Counted from the first letter of the stretch, positions 18,050 to 27,472 are shown. The stretch is DNA of 32,027 bases from Oscillospiraceae bacterium (GCA_031261635.1 JAISJH010000107.1:1-32027); one strand, 5' to 3'. Notes: generated by a model not told the origin, from the sequence alone. Translations and numbers: made by a program.

Positions 18050-19519
18050 CTATGCAATCGTTTTTTGAAGTTCCGCCTCAAAAGCCGCTAGCCATTCGGC
18101 AAATTGTTCGTCCGAGGCAAATCCCGCTACAGCGTCCTTAAGGCTCGCTCCGTCGTCAAGTAAATTTATAACTTTTTCGCGGTCTGCCACGGCTTTATTC
18201 TGAAGGTTGCTGCCGAGTACGTTTCGCGCCGCCGCGCCGCCCTCGAAGGCTTTGTTAGTGTACAGCTTGCTGTCGGACATTTCCACAAGAGCAATCCGAA
18301 GCGTTTCGTCCGTGATTACCGATATCGACTGCCCGGTTTCTTTTAATTTTTCCGATATAAATTCATAACTTATCGCGGCTTTTTTTACCGGCATATAGCC
18401 ACTCAAAGCCGAGAAAACCGTGTTGTTGTCAACGTCCGTGAACCATTTAAGAAATTCCGCGCTCGCGAGTTCATACAGCGGCTCGTTTTTCGTAACGACC
18501 ATTCCCGCGCCCTGCTGAACCAAATATTTTTCAGAATTTTCAAAGTGCGGCACAGGCATTATTTTGCAGTCAATCGGGTATGTCGCGTCATTGACCGTAA
18601 CGCTCGCGGGGAAAAACTCCGAGGACGACGTGGAACCGATATACGAAAGCAATTCGCCTGTCTTAACGTCGTCGCTGCGGTAGCGGCCGTAGGAGGAAAA
18701 ATACCCGCTTATATAGGGGACGTAGTAGCAGTCCCAGAATTTCCGCATAACTTTTTCGCTGACGTTAATCTCGCCTTTGCCGCCCTCGACCTGGAAAATT
18801 TCCTCGCCAAATTCCATAGAGCCGATTATAAACATATTCGCCGTGGAATCCCGCCCGTAAAAGGCCTTGCCGTCATTCGGAACGTCGGGGGTACGCGCGT
18901 CCGTCCATTCGTAATACTGTTTTGACACCTCGGCTAAACTCTCGAGCGTCGTGAGATTGTCGTAGCTCAAATTATACGCCTCTGCAAAGGGTTTCCAGTC
19001 GGTATCGTTCAACATAAAAACCTCTGTAGACTTAGCAATCGGGAAAATACGAAGCTCACCGTCAAAGCCGATTTTGCCCTCCTCGATGTAGGAATCGGCG
19101 TACTCCTCCTGCTTACTTTTTGTAAAGTAATCGTCAAGGTTTGCGAGAATACCGACCTTTTCAGCGGCGTAGGCGGTATCGGCGTAGGAGGCGAAAACAT
19201 TAGGCAGCGCGGCGCTCCCGACCTCTTTATTGACCGAGGCTATAACGTTGTTTTCAAGCTCTGAAACACTGCCGTAAGCGTAGCCCTCGACAATTATACC
19301 CTTATCCATACCGACGGTTTCATTAAACCTTTGCACCAGCGCGTCAAAGGCGTCAAGAACCGTACCGTTATAATAATGCCAAACGGTAATAACAACCGGG
19401 TTCTTAGGGTCAAACTTCGGCTTACCGATTGAGCAGGCGCCCAAAGTTGTGAACACAAGCGCAAGCAGAACGAGGAGCGCCCCGGCGCGGCGCGGGAAAC
19501 TGAAACGGTGGCTGTTCAT
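18050..19519 (-). CDS. Extracellular solute-binding lipoprotein (ABC sugar-binding-type)
   Basis: Lipobox LGACS; VITVWHYYNGTVLDAFDALVQRFNE typical of family 1 solute-binding proteins. Confidence 0.85.
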   Translation of the reverse strand: MNSHRFSFPRRAGALLVLLALVFTTLGACSIGKPKFDPKNPVVITVWHYYNGTVLDAFDALVQRFNETVGMDKGIIVEGYAYGSVSELENNVIASVNKEVGSAALPNVFASYADTAYAAEKVGILANLDDYFTKSKQEEYADSYIEEGKIGFDGELRIFPIAKSTEVFMLNDTDWKPFAEAYNLSYDNLTTLESLAEVSKQYYEWTDARTPDVPNDGKAFYGRDSTANMFIIGSMEFGEEIFQVEGGKGEINVSEKVMRKFWDCYYVPYISGYFSSYGRYRSDDVKTGELLSYIGSTSSSEFFPASVTVNDATYPIDCKIMPVPHFENSEKYLVQQGAGMVVTKNEPLYELASAEFLKWFTDVDNNTVFSALSGYMPVKKAAISYEFISEKLKETGQSISVITDETLRIALVEMSDSKLYTNKAFEGGAAARNVLGSNLQNKAVADREKVINLLDDGASLKDAVAGFASDEQFAEWLAAFEAELQKTIA

Positions 19520-19540
19520 AGTAAGTACCCTCCAAATTAT

Positions 19541-22500
19541 TTACGGTTTTATCAAGGTATTCAGCAGCTCAAAGAGTTTCGCGTTATCAACAGGTTTAGT
19601 AATGTAGCCGTTCATTCCGGACTCAACGGATATCCGCATATCCTCGTCAAAGGCGTTCGCGCTCATTGCCGCGATTGGTATAGTGCGCGCGTCCGAACGT
19701 TCGGTTTTTTTGCGTATTTCACGCGTCGCTTCAAGCCCGCTCATCACAGGCATTTGTATATCCATAAGAATAACGTCATAATAGCCCGGCGGCGAGGCTA
19801 GGAACCTGTCAACCGCTTCGCGCCCGTTAGCCGCGCTCTCGACCGTAAACTCGACGCTTTCAAGGATAAACTTCGCAATTTCAATGTTAATCTCGTTATC
19901 GTCAACAAGCAGAACGCGCTTCCCGGCGAAGTGCCGCACATTCTCCGCGCGAACCTCCGCGATTTCCGCGATGTTTGTATCCGTATAGGGCAGCGTCATT
20001 ATGAAGTAGAACTCCGAACCCACGCCCGCCTCGCTTTTCAGCTCAATCTTACTGTTCATAGCGGAAATAATGCTGTTGCTTATGGCAAGCCCCAGCCCCG
20101 TCCCGGCCTTTTGCTTGTCCTTTTCGCCGACCTGCTCAAAGGCGCGGAAAACTTTCCCCTGGTCTGTCTTACTTATACCTACGCCCGTGTCTTTAACTGA
20201 AAACTTATAGCGCGAAGTTTCCGCGTTGAGAATTTCTTTTTCAGAGATTGACAGCGTAATCGTCCCGCCGCTCTCCGTAAACTTCAAGGCGTTACCCAGT
20301 AGGTTAATAAGCACCTGCCGGAGCCTGTACTCGTCGCTCGTCACATAGTCGTGCGTTACGGCGCGTCTGACCTTAAACGTTATACCCTTAGCCTCAATCT
20401 GCGGGCGCATTAGGGTGTCAAGCCCCTCCGCGAAGTTGTTTAGCGGGAACAAATCAGTTTCAATATGCAGTTTCCCGCTCTCAATGCGCGACATATCAAG
20501 CACGTCGTTAATAAGCGAGAGCAGGTGTTTAGCGGAAAAGTCGATTTTATTAAGACAGTCCTCAACGCGGCTCTTGTCAATTATTTCAGACTTAGCAATC
20601 CCCGTCATACCGATTATAGCGTTCATAGGCGTGCGTATTTCGTGGGAAACGCGCGAGAGGAACTCGCTCTTAGCCTTACTCGCGCTGTTTGATTTATCAA
20701 TACTAAGCTGCGCCGAGATTATTTTCGATACTTCAAGCAGGCGGTAGGTATCGCCGTCGTCCCAACGCTCCCTAGGCTCGTCCGTACTGAACAGTATACG
20801 CCCCGTATCAAGCCCGTTCTCATACATAACGCAGCAGAACGCGCTGAACTTATCGCCGCCTCCGGCGTTAAGCAGCGTCCGAATACCCGGCGCGGTATTA
20901 CCGAGCGTATGCGTATCATACAGCAGCGTACCGTTCTCGTCAAGCATATGCGTAAAGGCGAGGTACTCACCGTGCGGTATCATCTCAATACGTTCGGAGT
21001 AATCGGCAAGTACGCCGTTCTCCCAACCGTAGGTCATTTGGTTAGTATCGAAATCGCCGTCATAGCTGAACACGGAAATATTTTTCAGCGAAAAGACCTC
21101 GCCCATAATGCCGAGGGCAATATTTATCGCGCTCCGAATATCCGCCGTATTCTCAAACAGCGCAAAGGCCGTACCGACAATGCTGTCTTTTGAAATATCG
21201 AGCGAAATGCTGACAGGCCGCCCGGTTTCAGACGCTATATTGAGTATAGCGCCGGGTTCGGCGGCGGACAGCGCGTCGTCAATCGAAAACGACAAGCTCA
21301 AATCGTGATTTTCTCCGGTATAGATTAGGTCAAGCTCGCTGTTAAGCCGCTCCTCGCGAACTCGCTTTGAATCCTTGCCCTTGAAAAACACCATTACCTC
21401 GTCGTTCCAGAGCCGCACGGGAATATCGCCGTCGCGGAATTTAGTTTTCAGCAGACGACAGAGGTTCCGAACCATAACTGCCGTAAGAACGCGCCCGTAA
21501 TACGCCTCAAACAGCTCCAGTTTATTCAGCCGTATGCGGTAGATAGTATACGGCGCGTTATTTTTTTTGCACTCGCGAACCTGCGCGGCTACAAGCCCCG
21601 CTCCGTATTCCCTGTTATACAGCCCCGTTGTAACGTCGCGCCTCCCCGCCTCAATAGCCGACTTCTCGCGAAGCTTTTCCTCTGTCTGCTGACGGGCGTT
21701 GCCGATGATTTTTTTCAAAGTGCCGTTATCGTCGTAAAGGTTCTTGGCTTTAAGTTCTAACCAATAATAGTCGCCGTCTGAAACCCCGCTGATATCAGGG
21801 AACAGCGCCACTTTAGCGCGGAACACAATAGAGTTCTCGAGGTCGCCGCTAATAAACTGCTCAATCTTTTCAACGTCCTCCTCCGGGCAGAACGAGTTTA
21901 TCACAGTAGAAAACTTTTCAATATAGCGCGTATTCAGCGAGGACTGGTTATCATTTATCTCCTTGTCAAAGGAATAGAGCATAAGATTATCGGCCGTTAT
22001 ATCGTACTCGACAAAGATATCGGTCGCGCTCTCGAGCGCAATCAGATAGCGTTCGCGCTCCTCCCGAAGCTCCGCGTCCATAAGCTTCCGCCGCCGTTTC
22101 AGTTCGTTCAGCGTCGAGCAGAGTAGGGCAAGCTCGTAGGTATTTGATTTGCCTATAACAATCGGCTCGTTCGGCTCGTTATTTTCGATTTGCTTCGCAA
22201 TCTGTATCAGCGGCGTGGTAATCTGCGCTATAGCAAACACAAGCAGCACTATCCCCAGCCCGAGCGCGATAATCGAGCTGAAAATAACGCCCGAGTACAC
22301 GCTTCGCGAAGCCTGGAACATAGTGCTGTCGGTCTGAACCGCCGCTAGCGCCCACTGCTCGTCGCTAAAGGGCGCGTTCGTATTATAGAGTTTAAGCGGG
22401 TTTAAGACAATCTCAACGTCCTCATACTTACCGTCCGCAAGCTTATAAACGTTTTTAAGCTCGCTCTCTGCCAGTTCAAGCGTCGTTATATGCCCAAGCG

Positions 22501-23440
22501 TCCGGCTTATATAACTGCCCGTAACCTCAACGACTTCGCAGACAAACTGCGGCTTTTCAGCGTCGCGCGAGTTATAGCGCAGAAGCAAATAACCGCCCTG
22601 CCCGGAAGTACCGAAGTCGGCATACGGAAAATACTCCCAGAGCCGCTTTGACTGAAGCTCCGTACCGATAACCGCGACGACCTTACCATTTATAATAATA
22701 GGGCGCGAGTAGCTAAGACCCGCGTTAGAATCAGTCGCCGACTGCTTTTCATAAACGCGCGGACTGCCCCAGCGCGACAGGTCGGTGGATTTGAAGTCCG
22801 CGTGTTCATTGCCCACACGGAGCAGGTCGGAGTATCCCTTCCAAAGCTGTGCGCTGTCCCTCGGGAAAAAGAACTTTTCCGTCCATAAACTGTCAAGCGG
22901 TATATTATCCTTATGGGCGATACTGACGGAACCGCGAAGCAGCATAATATCTGAAAAATCAGCGGGAGCGGACAGCGGGTCAGGGTCGCGGTAGTAAAAC
23001 CCGCGCCCCGTCGCCCCCTCCGGGCTTTCATTTATATCCGTAAAATACATAAATATCCCCGTAGCGAACGACAGCCGAAGCGTCTCCAGCGCGGAGTTAG
23101 ACACAGTATTTAGAACACTGTTAAGATGCTCGGGCTTATCAAGTAATTCAGCCACGGTAAGCCCCGAAACGGCGGCCTCGCGGTTCAGCGCAATCTTTAC
23201 GTCGCTTTCAAAACGCTCAATGTTTGAAAGGTTATGTACCATAAGGTTTTCAAGAATAATACTGCGGTTCTCCATATTCTTGCGTAAAGTATCAACAGCG
23301 TTGACCTCCAGAACCTCAATGGTCTTGTTAAGATAAAGCGACCCTCCGATGAGTACGGACTGCAAAACCATAATACATATAATTGGTATCAGCAGTTTAA
23401 TATAAATAGAGTTCCTGCGTTGAATAGTCCCCACCCCCAT
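19541..23440 (-). CDS. Hybrid sensor histidine kinase: TM/periplasmic sensor, PAS-like, degenerate GGDEF-like, GAF-like, HisKA, HATPase, REC
   Basis: EFLSRVSHEIRTPMNAIIGM, LLGNALKFTESGG, AGTGLGLAISNSI, and REC VLLVDDNEINIEIAK...ILMDIQMPVMSGLEATREIR; TGLYNREYG...PVRLWNDEV resembles a degenerate GGDEF. Start at 23440 preferred to 23482, which lies in a repeat. Confidence 0.9.
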   Translation of the reverse strand: MGVGTIQRRNSIYIKLLIPIICIMVLQSVLIGGSLYLNKTIEVLEVNAVDTLRKNMENRSIILENLMVHNLSNIERFESDVKIALNREAAVSGLTVAELLDKPEHLNSVLNTVSNSALETLRLSFATGIFMYFTDINESPEGATGRGFYYRDPDPLSAPADFSDIMLLRGSVSIAHKDNIPLDSLWTEKFFFPRDSAQLWKGYSDLLRVGNEHADFKSTDLSRWGSPRVYEKQSATDSNAGLSYSRPIIINGKVVAVIGTELQSKRLWEYFPYADFGTSGQGGYLLLRYNSRDAEKPQFVCEVVEVTGSYISRTLGHITTLELAESELKNVYKLADGKYEDVEIVLNPLKLYNTNAPFSDEQWALAAVQTDSTMFQASRSVYSGVIFSSIIALGLGIVLLVFAIAQITTPLIQIAKQIENNEPNEPIVIGKSNTYELALLCSTLNELKRRRKLMDAELREERERYLIALESATDIFVEYDITADNLMLYSFDKEINDNQSSLNTRYIEKFSTVINSFCPEEDVEKIEQFISGDLENSIVFRAKVALFPDISGVSDGDYYWLELKAKNLYDDNGTLKKIIGNARQQTEEKLREKSAIEAGRRDVTTGLYNREYGAGLVAAQVRECKKNNAPYTIYRIRLNKLELFEAYYGRVLTAVMVRNLCRLLKTKFRDGDIPVRLWNDEVMVFFKGKDSKRVREERLNSELDLIYTGENHDLSLSFSIDDALSAAEPGAILNIASETGRPVSISLDISKDSIVGTAFALFENTADIRSAINIALGIMGEVFSLKNISVFSYDGDFDTNQMTYGWENGVLADYSERIEMIPHGEYLAFTHMLDENGTLLYDTHTLGNTAPGIRTLLNAGGGDKFSAFCCVMYENGLDTGRILFSTDEPRERWDDGDTYRLLEVSKIISAQLSIDKSNSASKAKSEFLSRVSHEIRTPMNAIIGMTGIAKSEIIDKSRVEDCLNKIDFSAKHLLSLINDVLDMSRIESGKLHIETDLFPLNNFAEGLDTLMRPQIEAKGITFKVRRAVTHDYVTSDEYRLRQVLINLLGNALKFTESGGTITLSISEKEILNAETSRYKFSVKDTGVGISKTDQGKVFRAFEQVGEKDKQKAGTGLGLAISNSIISAMNSKIELKSEAGVGSEFYFIMTLPYTDTNIAEIAEVRAENVRHFAGKRVLLVDDNEINIEIAKFILESVEFTVESAANGREAVDRFLASPPGYYDVILMDIQMPVMSGLEATREIRKKTERSDARTIPIAAMSANAFDEDMRISVESGMNGYITKPVDNAKLFELLNTLIKP

Positions 23441-23443
23441 TGT

Positions 23444-23562
23444 ACAGATAACAGATAGCAGATAACAAATAACAAATAACAAATAACAGATTACAAATAA
23501 CAGTTATCAAATATCAAATATCAAATATCAAATATCAAATATTAGATACTAGATAACGGATA
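23444..23562. repeat. 17-unit heptanucleotide array
   Basis: acagata acagata gcagata acaaata x3 acagatt acaaata acagtta tcaaata x5 ttagata ctagata acggata. Confidence 0.92.
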
Positions 23563-23689
23563 CGTTGATTACATACGGCTATCAAGTTATTATACACCAT
23601 TACAACAAGTATGTCAAGCGTCCGTGTGAAATCGGGGCGTAGGGGACGCAAATGACGCAAAGGACGTAGGGGACGCGGGGTTACGTAGG

Positions 23690-23712
23690 GGCGGGTTTCA
23701 AACCCGCCCTCC
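23690..23712. repeat. GGGGCGGGTTTCAAACCCGCCC palindrome
   Basis: gtaggggcgggtttcaaacccgccctccccc. Confidence 0.85.
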
Positions 23713-23835
23713 CCCGTCCAACGTCCCGGCGCACCGTCATTGCGAGCCGCGCGAAGCAATCCAAGCCCAGTACCCTCGTCCTGCCCCGCGTCCCACGTCC
23801 ACCGTCCTACGTCCAACGTCCCGGCGCAGTGCGCC

Positions 23836-24010
23836 GTCATTGCGAAGCACCGGTAAGCCCGCGATACGTAGAATGTTACAGGTGCGAAGCAATCCAGTGC
23901 CAGGGGGATAACATACGGTACGTATCGCAGGATTGTACGTCAACCCTGGATTGCTTCGCCGCATATCACCAACTACGTATCGCAAGTGCGGTGGCGGCTT
24001 CGCAAAGACG
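23836..24010. repeat. MITE-like imperfect palindromic repeat, copy D
   Basis: gtcattgcgaagcaccgg...gcgaagcaatccagtgcc...ccctggattgcttcgccg...ggcggcttcgcaaagac. Its reverse complement closely matches 27174-27354. Confidence 0.85.
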
Positions 24011-24125
24011 GGCAGGGGCAAGCCCTGCCCTGTTCCGGCGCATTGCGCCGGAACGGTGGACGGGGTTACGTCCGCGCACTGCGCGGGGAAACCACCCCGC
24101 AGGACGCACCCTCGTCCAACTCTCC

Positions 24126-24187
24126 GTCTCTGATATTTGATATTTGATAACTGTTAACTATTTGCTATCTGCTATCTGCTATCTGCA
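24126..24187. repeat. Heptanucleotide-periodic array (inverse orientation to 23444-23562)
   Basis: gtctctgatatttgatatttgataactgttaactatttgctatctgctatctgctatctgc. Confidence 0.85.
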
Positions 24188-24200
24188 ATACATTTCCCTC

Positions 24201-24229
24201 TTGCACAGCGGCGCGAAATGTGTTATACT
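24201..24229 (+). promoter_or_regulatory. Sigma-A type promoter (TTGCAC-N17-TATACT)
   Basis: TTGCAC 24201-24206, TATACT 24224-24229, then caggaggt before ATG 24269. Confidence 0.6.
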
Positions 24230-24268
24230 ATAGTCAGGCTTAACATAAACAACAGGAGGTAATAACAT

Positions 24269-24688
24269 ATGGCAAAAGTAAAAGTCCTTATGGGTCTCAA
24301 AGGCGCGGGCAAAACCAAGGAGCTAATCAGTCTTGTAACCGCCGCGCTCGAAGTGGAACACGGTCACGTGGTCTGCCTTGAAAAAGAGCGCAAGCTGACC
24401 TTCGACATTCCCCGTGAGGCGCGGCTCATCACCGCCAGCGACTATGCTATTTCAGGCCCGGAATTTCTAAAGGGCTTCATCTCGGGGCTCTATGCCGGAA
24501 ACTACGACATAACCCATATTTTCATAGACAGCCTGTACAAGATTGCCCCGTTCGCGGGCGACGTACACGCTGTCGAAATGTTCGTTGACTGGCTTGACGC
24601 TTTTGGCGAAGCCAACAACATCAAGTTTACGGTATCAATAAGCGCCGACGTAAACGGAGCAAGCGAAGGAATACGCAAGTATTTTTGA
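24269..24688 (+). CDS. Small P-loop (Walker A) protein of unknown function
   Basis: VLMGLKGAGKTKELISLV Walker A; ITHIFIDSLYKI Walker B-like; own promoter, RBS and terminator. Confidence 0.8.
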   Translation: MAKVKVLMGLKGAGKTKELISLVTAALEVEHGHVVCLEKERKLTFDIPREARLITASDYAISGPEFLKGFISGLYAGNYDITHIFIDSLYKIAPFAGDVHAVEMFVDWLDAFGEANNIKFTVSISADVNGASEGIRKYF

Positions 24689-24704
24689 GAACAAAATAAC
24701 CAAG

Positions 24705-24737
24705 CCCCGGAGGCCGTATAGCCTCCGGAGGTTTTTG
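24705..24737 (+). terminator. Intrinsic terminator
   Basis: CCGGAGGCcgtataGCCTCCGGaggtttttgtt. Confidence 0.85.
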
Positions 24738-24755
24738 TTATACGCTGTACGCCGT

Positions 24756-26096
24756 CTACTGTATCACAAGACCCGCGCTTGCGTAGCCTATTACCGTATT
24801 CAGCAGCGAAATCCCTGCCGCGTTCACGGTGAAAACTACCAGAGCGAGCGTTCCGGCGGTAACGGGAATCGACAGGCCGGACGACACCGCCGAGGCTGTT
24901 TCGCCTATAGTGACAATCCCTGTCAAATCGGGAGCAAGCGGAACAGTCACAGCCTCGGTAAAAATATTATCGGGAGTGGGCGACAGGAACAGCGAGGCGT
25001 TGACGGTAACGGAGGTACCAATCAGCGCGAGCGCGGCGGTGACTGAAAAATACGCCGAAAGCGCGGTAATCGTGCCGCTTCTGGGAATTGAAAACGCGAA
25101 GTTAGTAAGCGTCCCGGCGGGGTTAGTCAGGTTGATTGTACCGCCGATGATAGGAAGCCCCATTCCCGAGCTTCCGAAGCCTATAAAGGCGGGAAGTCCG
25201 GCGGCGCCGTTAATCAGCGACATAAGAGTAACCGGAAGCCCCGAGGCAAAGGGAATAATCGCGCCCGGCCCGGGTTCGCCCTGCAAACCCTGCGGCCCCG
25301 TTTCGCCCTCGGGACCCTCCGGACCTGTCGGACCCGTCGCACCTTCGGGACCTGTAGCGCCCGCCGCGCCCTGCGGCCCTGTAGCACCCGCCGCACCTTG
25401 CGGACCCGTTGGACCAGTTTCACCTTGAGGACCTGTCGGACCCGTGGAACCGGCGGCTCCCTGCGGACCTGTCGGACCCGCCGGGCCTGTAGCTCCCTCG
25501 GGGCCTGCGGGACCCATCGGACCTACGTCGCCGGTTTCGCCCTGCGGACCTTCGGGACCTGTCGGCCCGGTCGGTCCCAGTGGTCCTACGGGACCCGTCG
25601 CGCCTACCGGACCCGCCGGACCTGCGGGTCCGGGGTCGCCCTGCGGACCCGGTACATCGCTTCGCCCCGCCGGACCTGCGGGACCCGCCGGACCCGCTGG
25701 ACCCGCTGGACCGGGGTCACCCTGCGGACCCGGTACATCGCTTCGACCCGCTGGCCCGGTAGGACCCGCCGGGCCTGTCAACCCGGTAGCTCCCGTAGCC
25801 CCCGTCGCGCCTATGGGACCAACAGGACCAATCGGTCCCGAAGCTCCTGTAGCTCCTATAGCGCCTCTCGGTCCGATTGCTCCCGTTGCGCCGGTGGCTC
25901 CCCTAGCCCCCGCCGCCCCGGTTGCGCCCGCCGCGCCTGTTAGCCCTGTCGTTCCCGGAGGTCCCCCGGGTCCAGCCGGTCCTACGGGTCCGGGAGGTCC
26001 CGCGGGTCCCCGGGGTCCCGGGCAGCCCTGCGGCCCGGGAATTAAGCATATCCGTTGTGACTGTAAGGTATCGTATGGCATTACGCTGTCCTCCAT
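24756..26096 (-). CDS. Collagen-like (Gly-X-Y) protein with BclB-like C-terminal domain; possible spore-surface protein
   Basis: Long run of [17 protein letters not shown]... triplets, then a hydrophobic C-terminal domain [31 protein letters not shown]...[11 protein letters not shown]... resembling exosporium-protein C-termini. Confidence 0.88.
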   Translation of the reverse strand: MEDSVMPYDTLQSQRICLIPGPQGCPGPRGPAGPPGPVGPAGPGGPPGTTGLTGAAGATGAAGARGATGATGAIGPRGAIGATGASGPIGPVGPIGATGATGATGLTGPAGPTGPAGRSDVPGPQGDPGPAGPAGPAGPAGPAGRSDVPGPQGDPGPAGPAGPVGATGPVGPLGPTGPTGPEGPQGETGDVGPMGPAGPEGATGPAGPTGPQGAAGSTGPTGPQGETGPTGPQGAAGATGPQGAAGATGPEGATGPTGPEGPEGETGPQGLQGEPGPGAIIPFASGLPVTLMSLINGAAGLPAFIGFGSSGMGLPIIGGTINLTNPAGTLTNFAFSIPRSGTITALSAYFSVTAALALIGTSVTVNASLFLSPTPDNIFTEAVTVPLAPDLTGIVTIGETASAVSSGLSIPVTAGTLALVVFTVNAAGISLLNTVIGYASAGLVIQ

Positions 26097-26176
26097 TAGC
26101 TAATATCCATTTTCAATACCATCTTATGCCCCGCGCGGCGGGGCGGTTACTTTTCCGGGCGGGGGAAACGCAAGAA

Positions 26177-26200
26177 GCGGCGGGCAAAATTGCCCGCCGC
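26177..26200 (-). terminator. Hairpin between HPr and collagen-like gene, putative terminator
   Basis: GCGGCGGGCAaaatTGCCCGCCGC, 10-bp perfect stem. Confidence 0.5.
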
Positions 26201-26215
26201 GCCGCCGTGTTTTTG

Positions 26216-26482
26216 TTATTCGTCCGAAAAACTGTTGTCGATTACTTTTTGCAGTGTTTCAGCCGCTAAATCCTCGTCACTGCCGTTTGCGATAATCTTT
26301 ACTATCTGGTCTTTCGCGACACCAAGAGACAAAACCCCGAGCAGACTTTTCGCGTTTATACTGTGTACGCCTACTTCGAGAGATATGCTGCTCTTAAACT
26401 CGTTTGCCTTTTGGATTAAAACTGTTGCCGGTCTGGCGTGCAGGCCGACCTCATTACGTACCGTTGCTTCAACAACTCGCAT
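26216..26482 (-). CDS. HPr-family phosphocarrier protein
   Basis: EVGLHARPATVLIQKANEF (His site) and INAKSLLGVLSLG (Ser site region). ATG 26482. Confidence 0.92.
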   Translation of the reverse strand: MRVVEATVRNEVGLHARPATVLIQKANEFKSSISLEVGVHSINAKSLLGVLSLGVAKDQIVKIIANGSDEDLAAETLQKVIDNSFSDE

Positions 26483-26517
26483 TGAAAACTCCTCCGATTC
26501 AATTAAGTTCTTACTCC

Positions 26518-26546
26518 AGTATAACACAAATTTTCCCCGCCGTCAA
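26518..26546 (-). promoter_or_regulatory. Sigma-A type promoter for HPr gene (TTGACG-N17-TATACT)
   Basis: AGTATA 26518-26523 and CGTCAA 26541-26546 on + strand. Confidence 0.65.
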
Positions 26547-26590
26547 GACGTGAATATTCAAATTTTGTAAACATATAATGAACAAGGAAT

Positions 26591-26720
26591 AAATAACAGT
26601 TATCAAATATCAAATATCAAATATCAAATATCAGATATGCGAACTATGCAAACGCAACCAACGTCCAAACCCCCGTAAACCCCCGTCTCTGATATTTGAT
26701 ATTTGATAACTGTTAACTAT
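26591..26720. repeat. Inverted pair of heptanucleotide arrays (MITE-like element)
   Basis: Left aaataac agttatc aaatatc x4 agatatg; right gtctctgatatttgatatttgataactgttaac. Confidence 0.8.
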
Positions 26721-26744
26721 AAAATAAAAGGTGGTGGCTAAACT

Positions 26745-27020
26745 ATGGAGTGCCGCATAGCGGATTTACGCTGTAAGGAAGTTATAAACATCTGCGACGG
26801 TCTGCGGTTAGGTTACGTAGACGACGTGCTTCTAAGCGTTATAGACGGGCGCATACTTGCGCTGATTGTCCCGGGACCCGCGCGGTTCCTGGGTCTGTTC
26901 GGCCACGAGGACGATTACATTGTACCCTGGGAGCGTATAGCCCGCATTGGCGACGATATAATCCTGATAGACGTAAAAGAACACCGCCGCGAACGGCGGA
27001 ATAAGAAACGCTTCTGGTAG
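26745..27020 (+). CDS. YlmC/YmxH-family PRC-barrel protein
   Basis: MECRIADLRCKEVINICDGLRLGYVDDVLLSVIDGRILALIVPG...DDYIVPWERIARIGDDIILID. Confidence 0.88.
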   Translation: MECRIADLRCKEVINICDGLRLGYVDDVLLSVIDGRILALIVPGPARFLGLFGHEDDYIVPWERIARIGDDIILIDVKEHRRERRNKKRFW

Positions 27021-27173
27021 GTGGGCGGGGGGGGAGGCTATATCAGTCGGTTGTGGCAACCCATAATGCTTTTAAGGGGATATAACAACAGCGGTTACTT
27101 TTTTGTGTTAAATACATCGCGAACTTGCTCTACATCTCGCTTTACCCTTCGTAACAGCGAAGCGCCCTCCCCC

Positions 27174-27354
27174 GTCATTGCGAAGCCGCCACCGCACTTG
27201 CGATACGTACCATTGAAACGCGGCGAAGCAATCCAGGGTTGACGTAGTACCCTGCGATACCTAGGCACGTAGGACGTATGTTATCCTCCCGGCACTGGAT
27301 TGCTTCGCACCTATACACCTCACGTATCTCACACTTTCCGGTGCTTCGCAATGA
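27174..27354. repeat. MITE-like imperfect palindromic repeat, copy E (opposite orientation to copy D)
   Basis: gtcattgcgaagccgccaccgcacttgcgatacgtacc...gcgaagcaatccagggttgacgta...ggcactggattgcttcgcacc...ggtgcttcgcaatgac. Confidence 0.85.
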
Positions 27355-27443
27355 CGGGGGAGGGACGGAGTTGCGTTGCGCGTCCCCGTCCCAAACCCCG
27401 CCGCCGCTCGCTGGCAATTACTGGTAATCGGGGGATTTGCCTC

Positions 27444-27472
27444 TTGACAAAAGGGTTAAAGGGGGATATAAT
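27444..27472 (+). promoter_or_regulatory. Sigma-A type promoter (TTGACA-N17-TATAAT)
   Basis: TTGACA 27444-27449, TATAAT 27467-27472. Confidence 0.7.

Noticed and set aside
23444-23562. Heptamer array considered as a CRISPR
   Set aside because: Unit is 7 nt with no unique spacers, and no cas genes are present.
25444-26103. 219-aa + strand ORF rich in GP triplets ([15 protein letters not shown]...) opposite the collagen-like gene
   Set aside because: GGN-CCN codon repeats read as Gly/Pro-rich on both strands. The minus-strand protein has an N-terminus, RBS context and a specific C-terminal domain; the antisense ORF has none.
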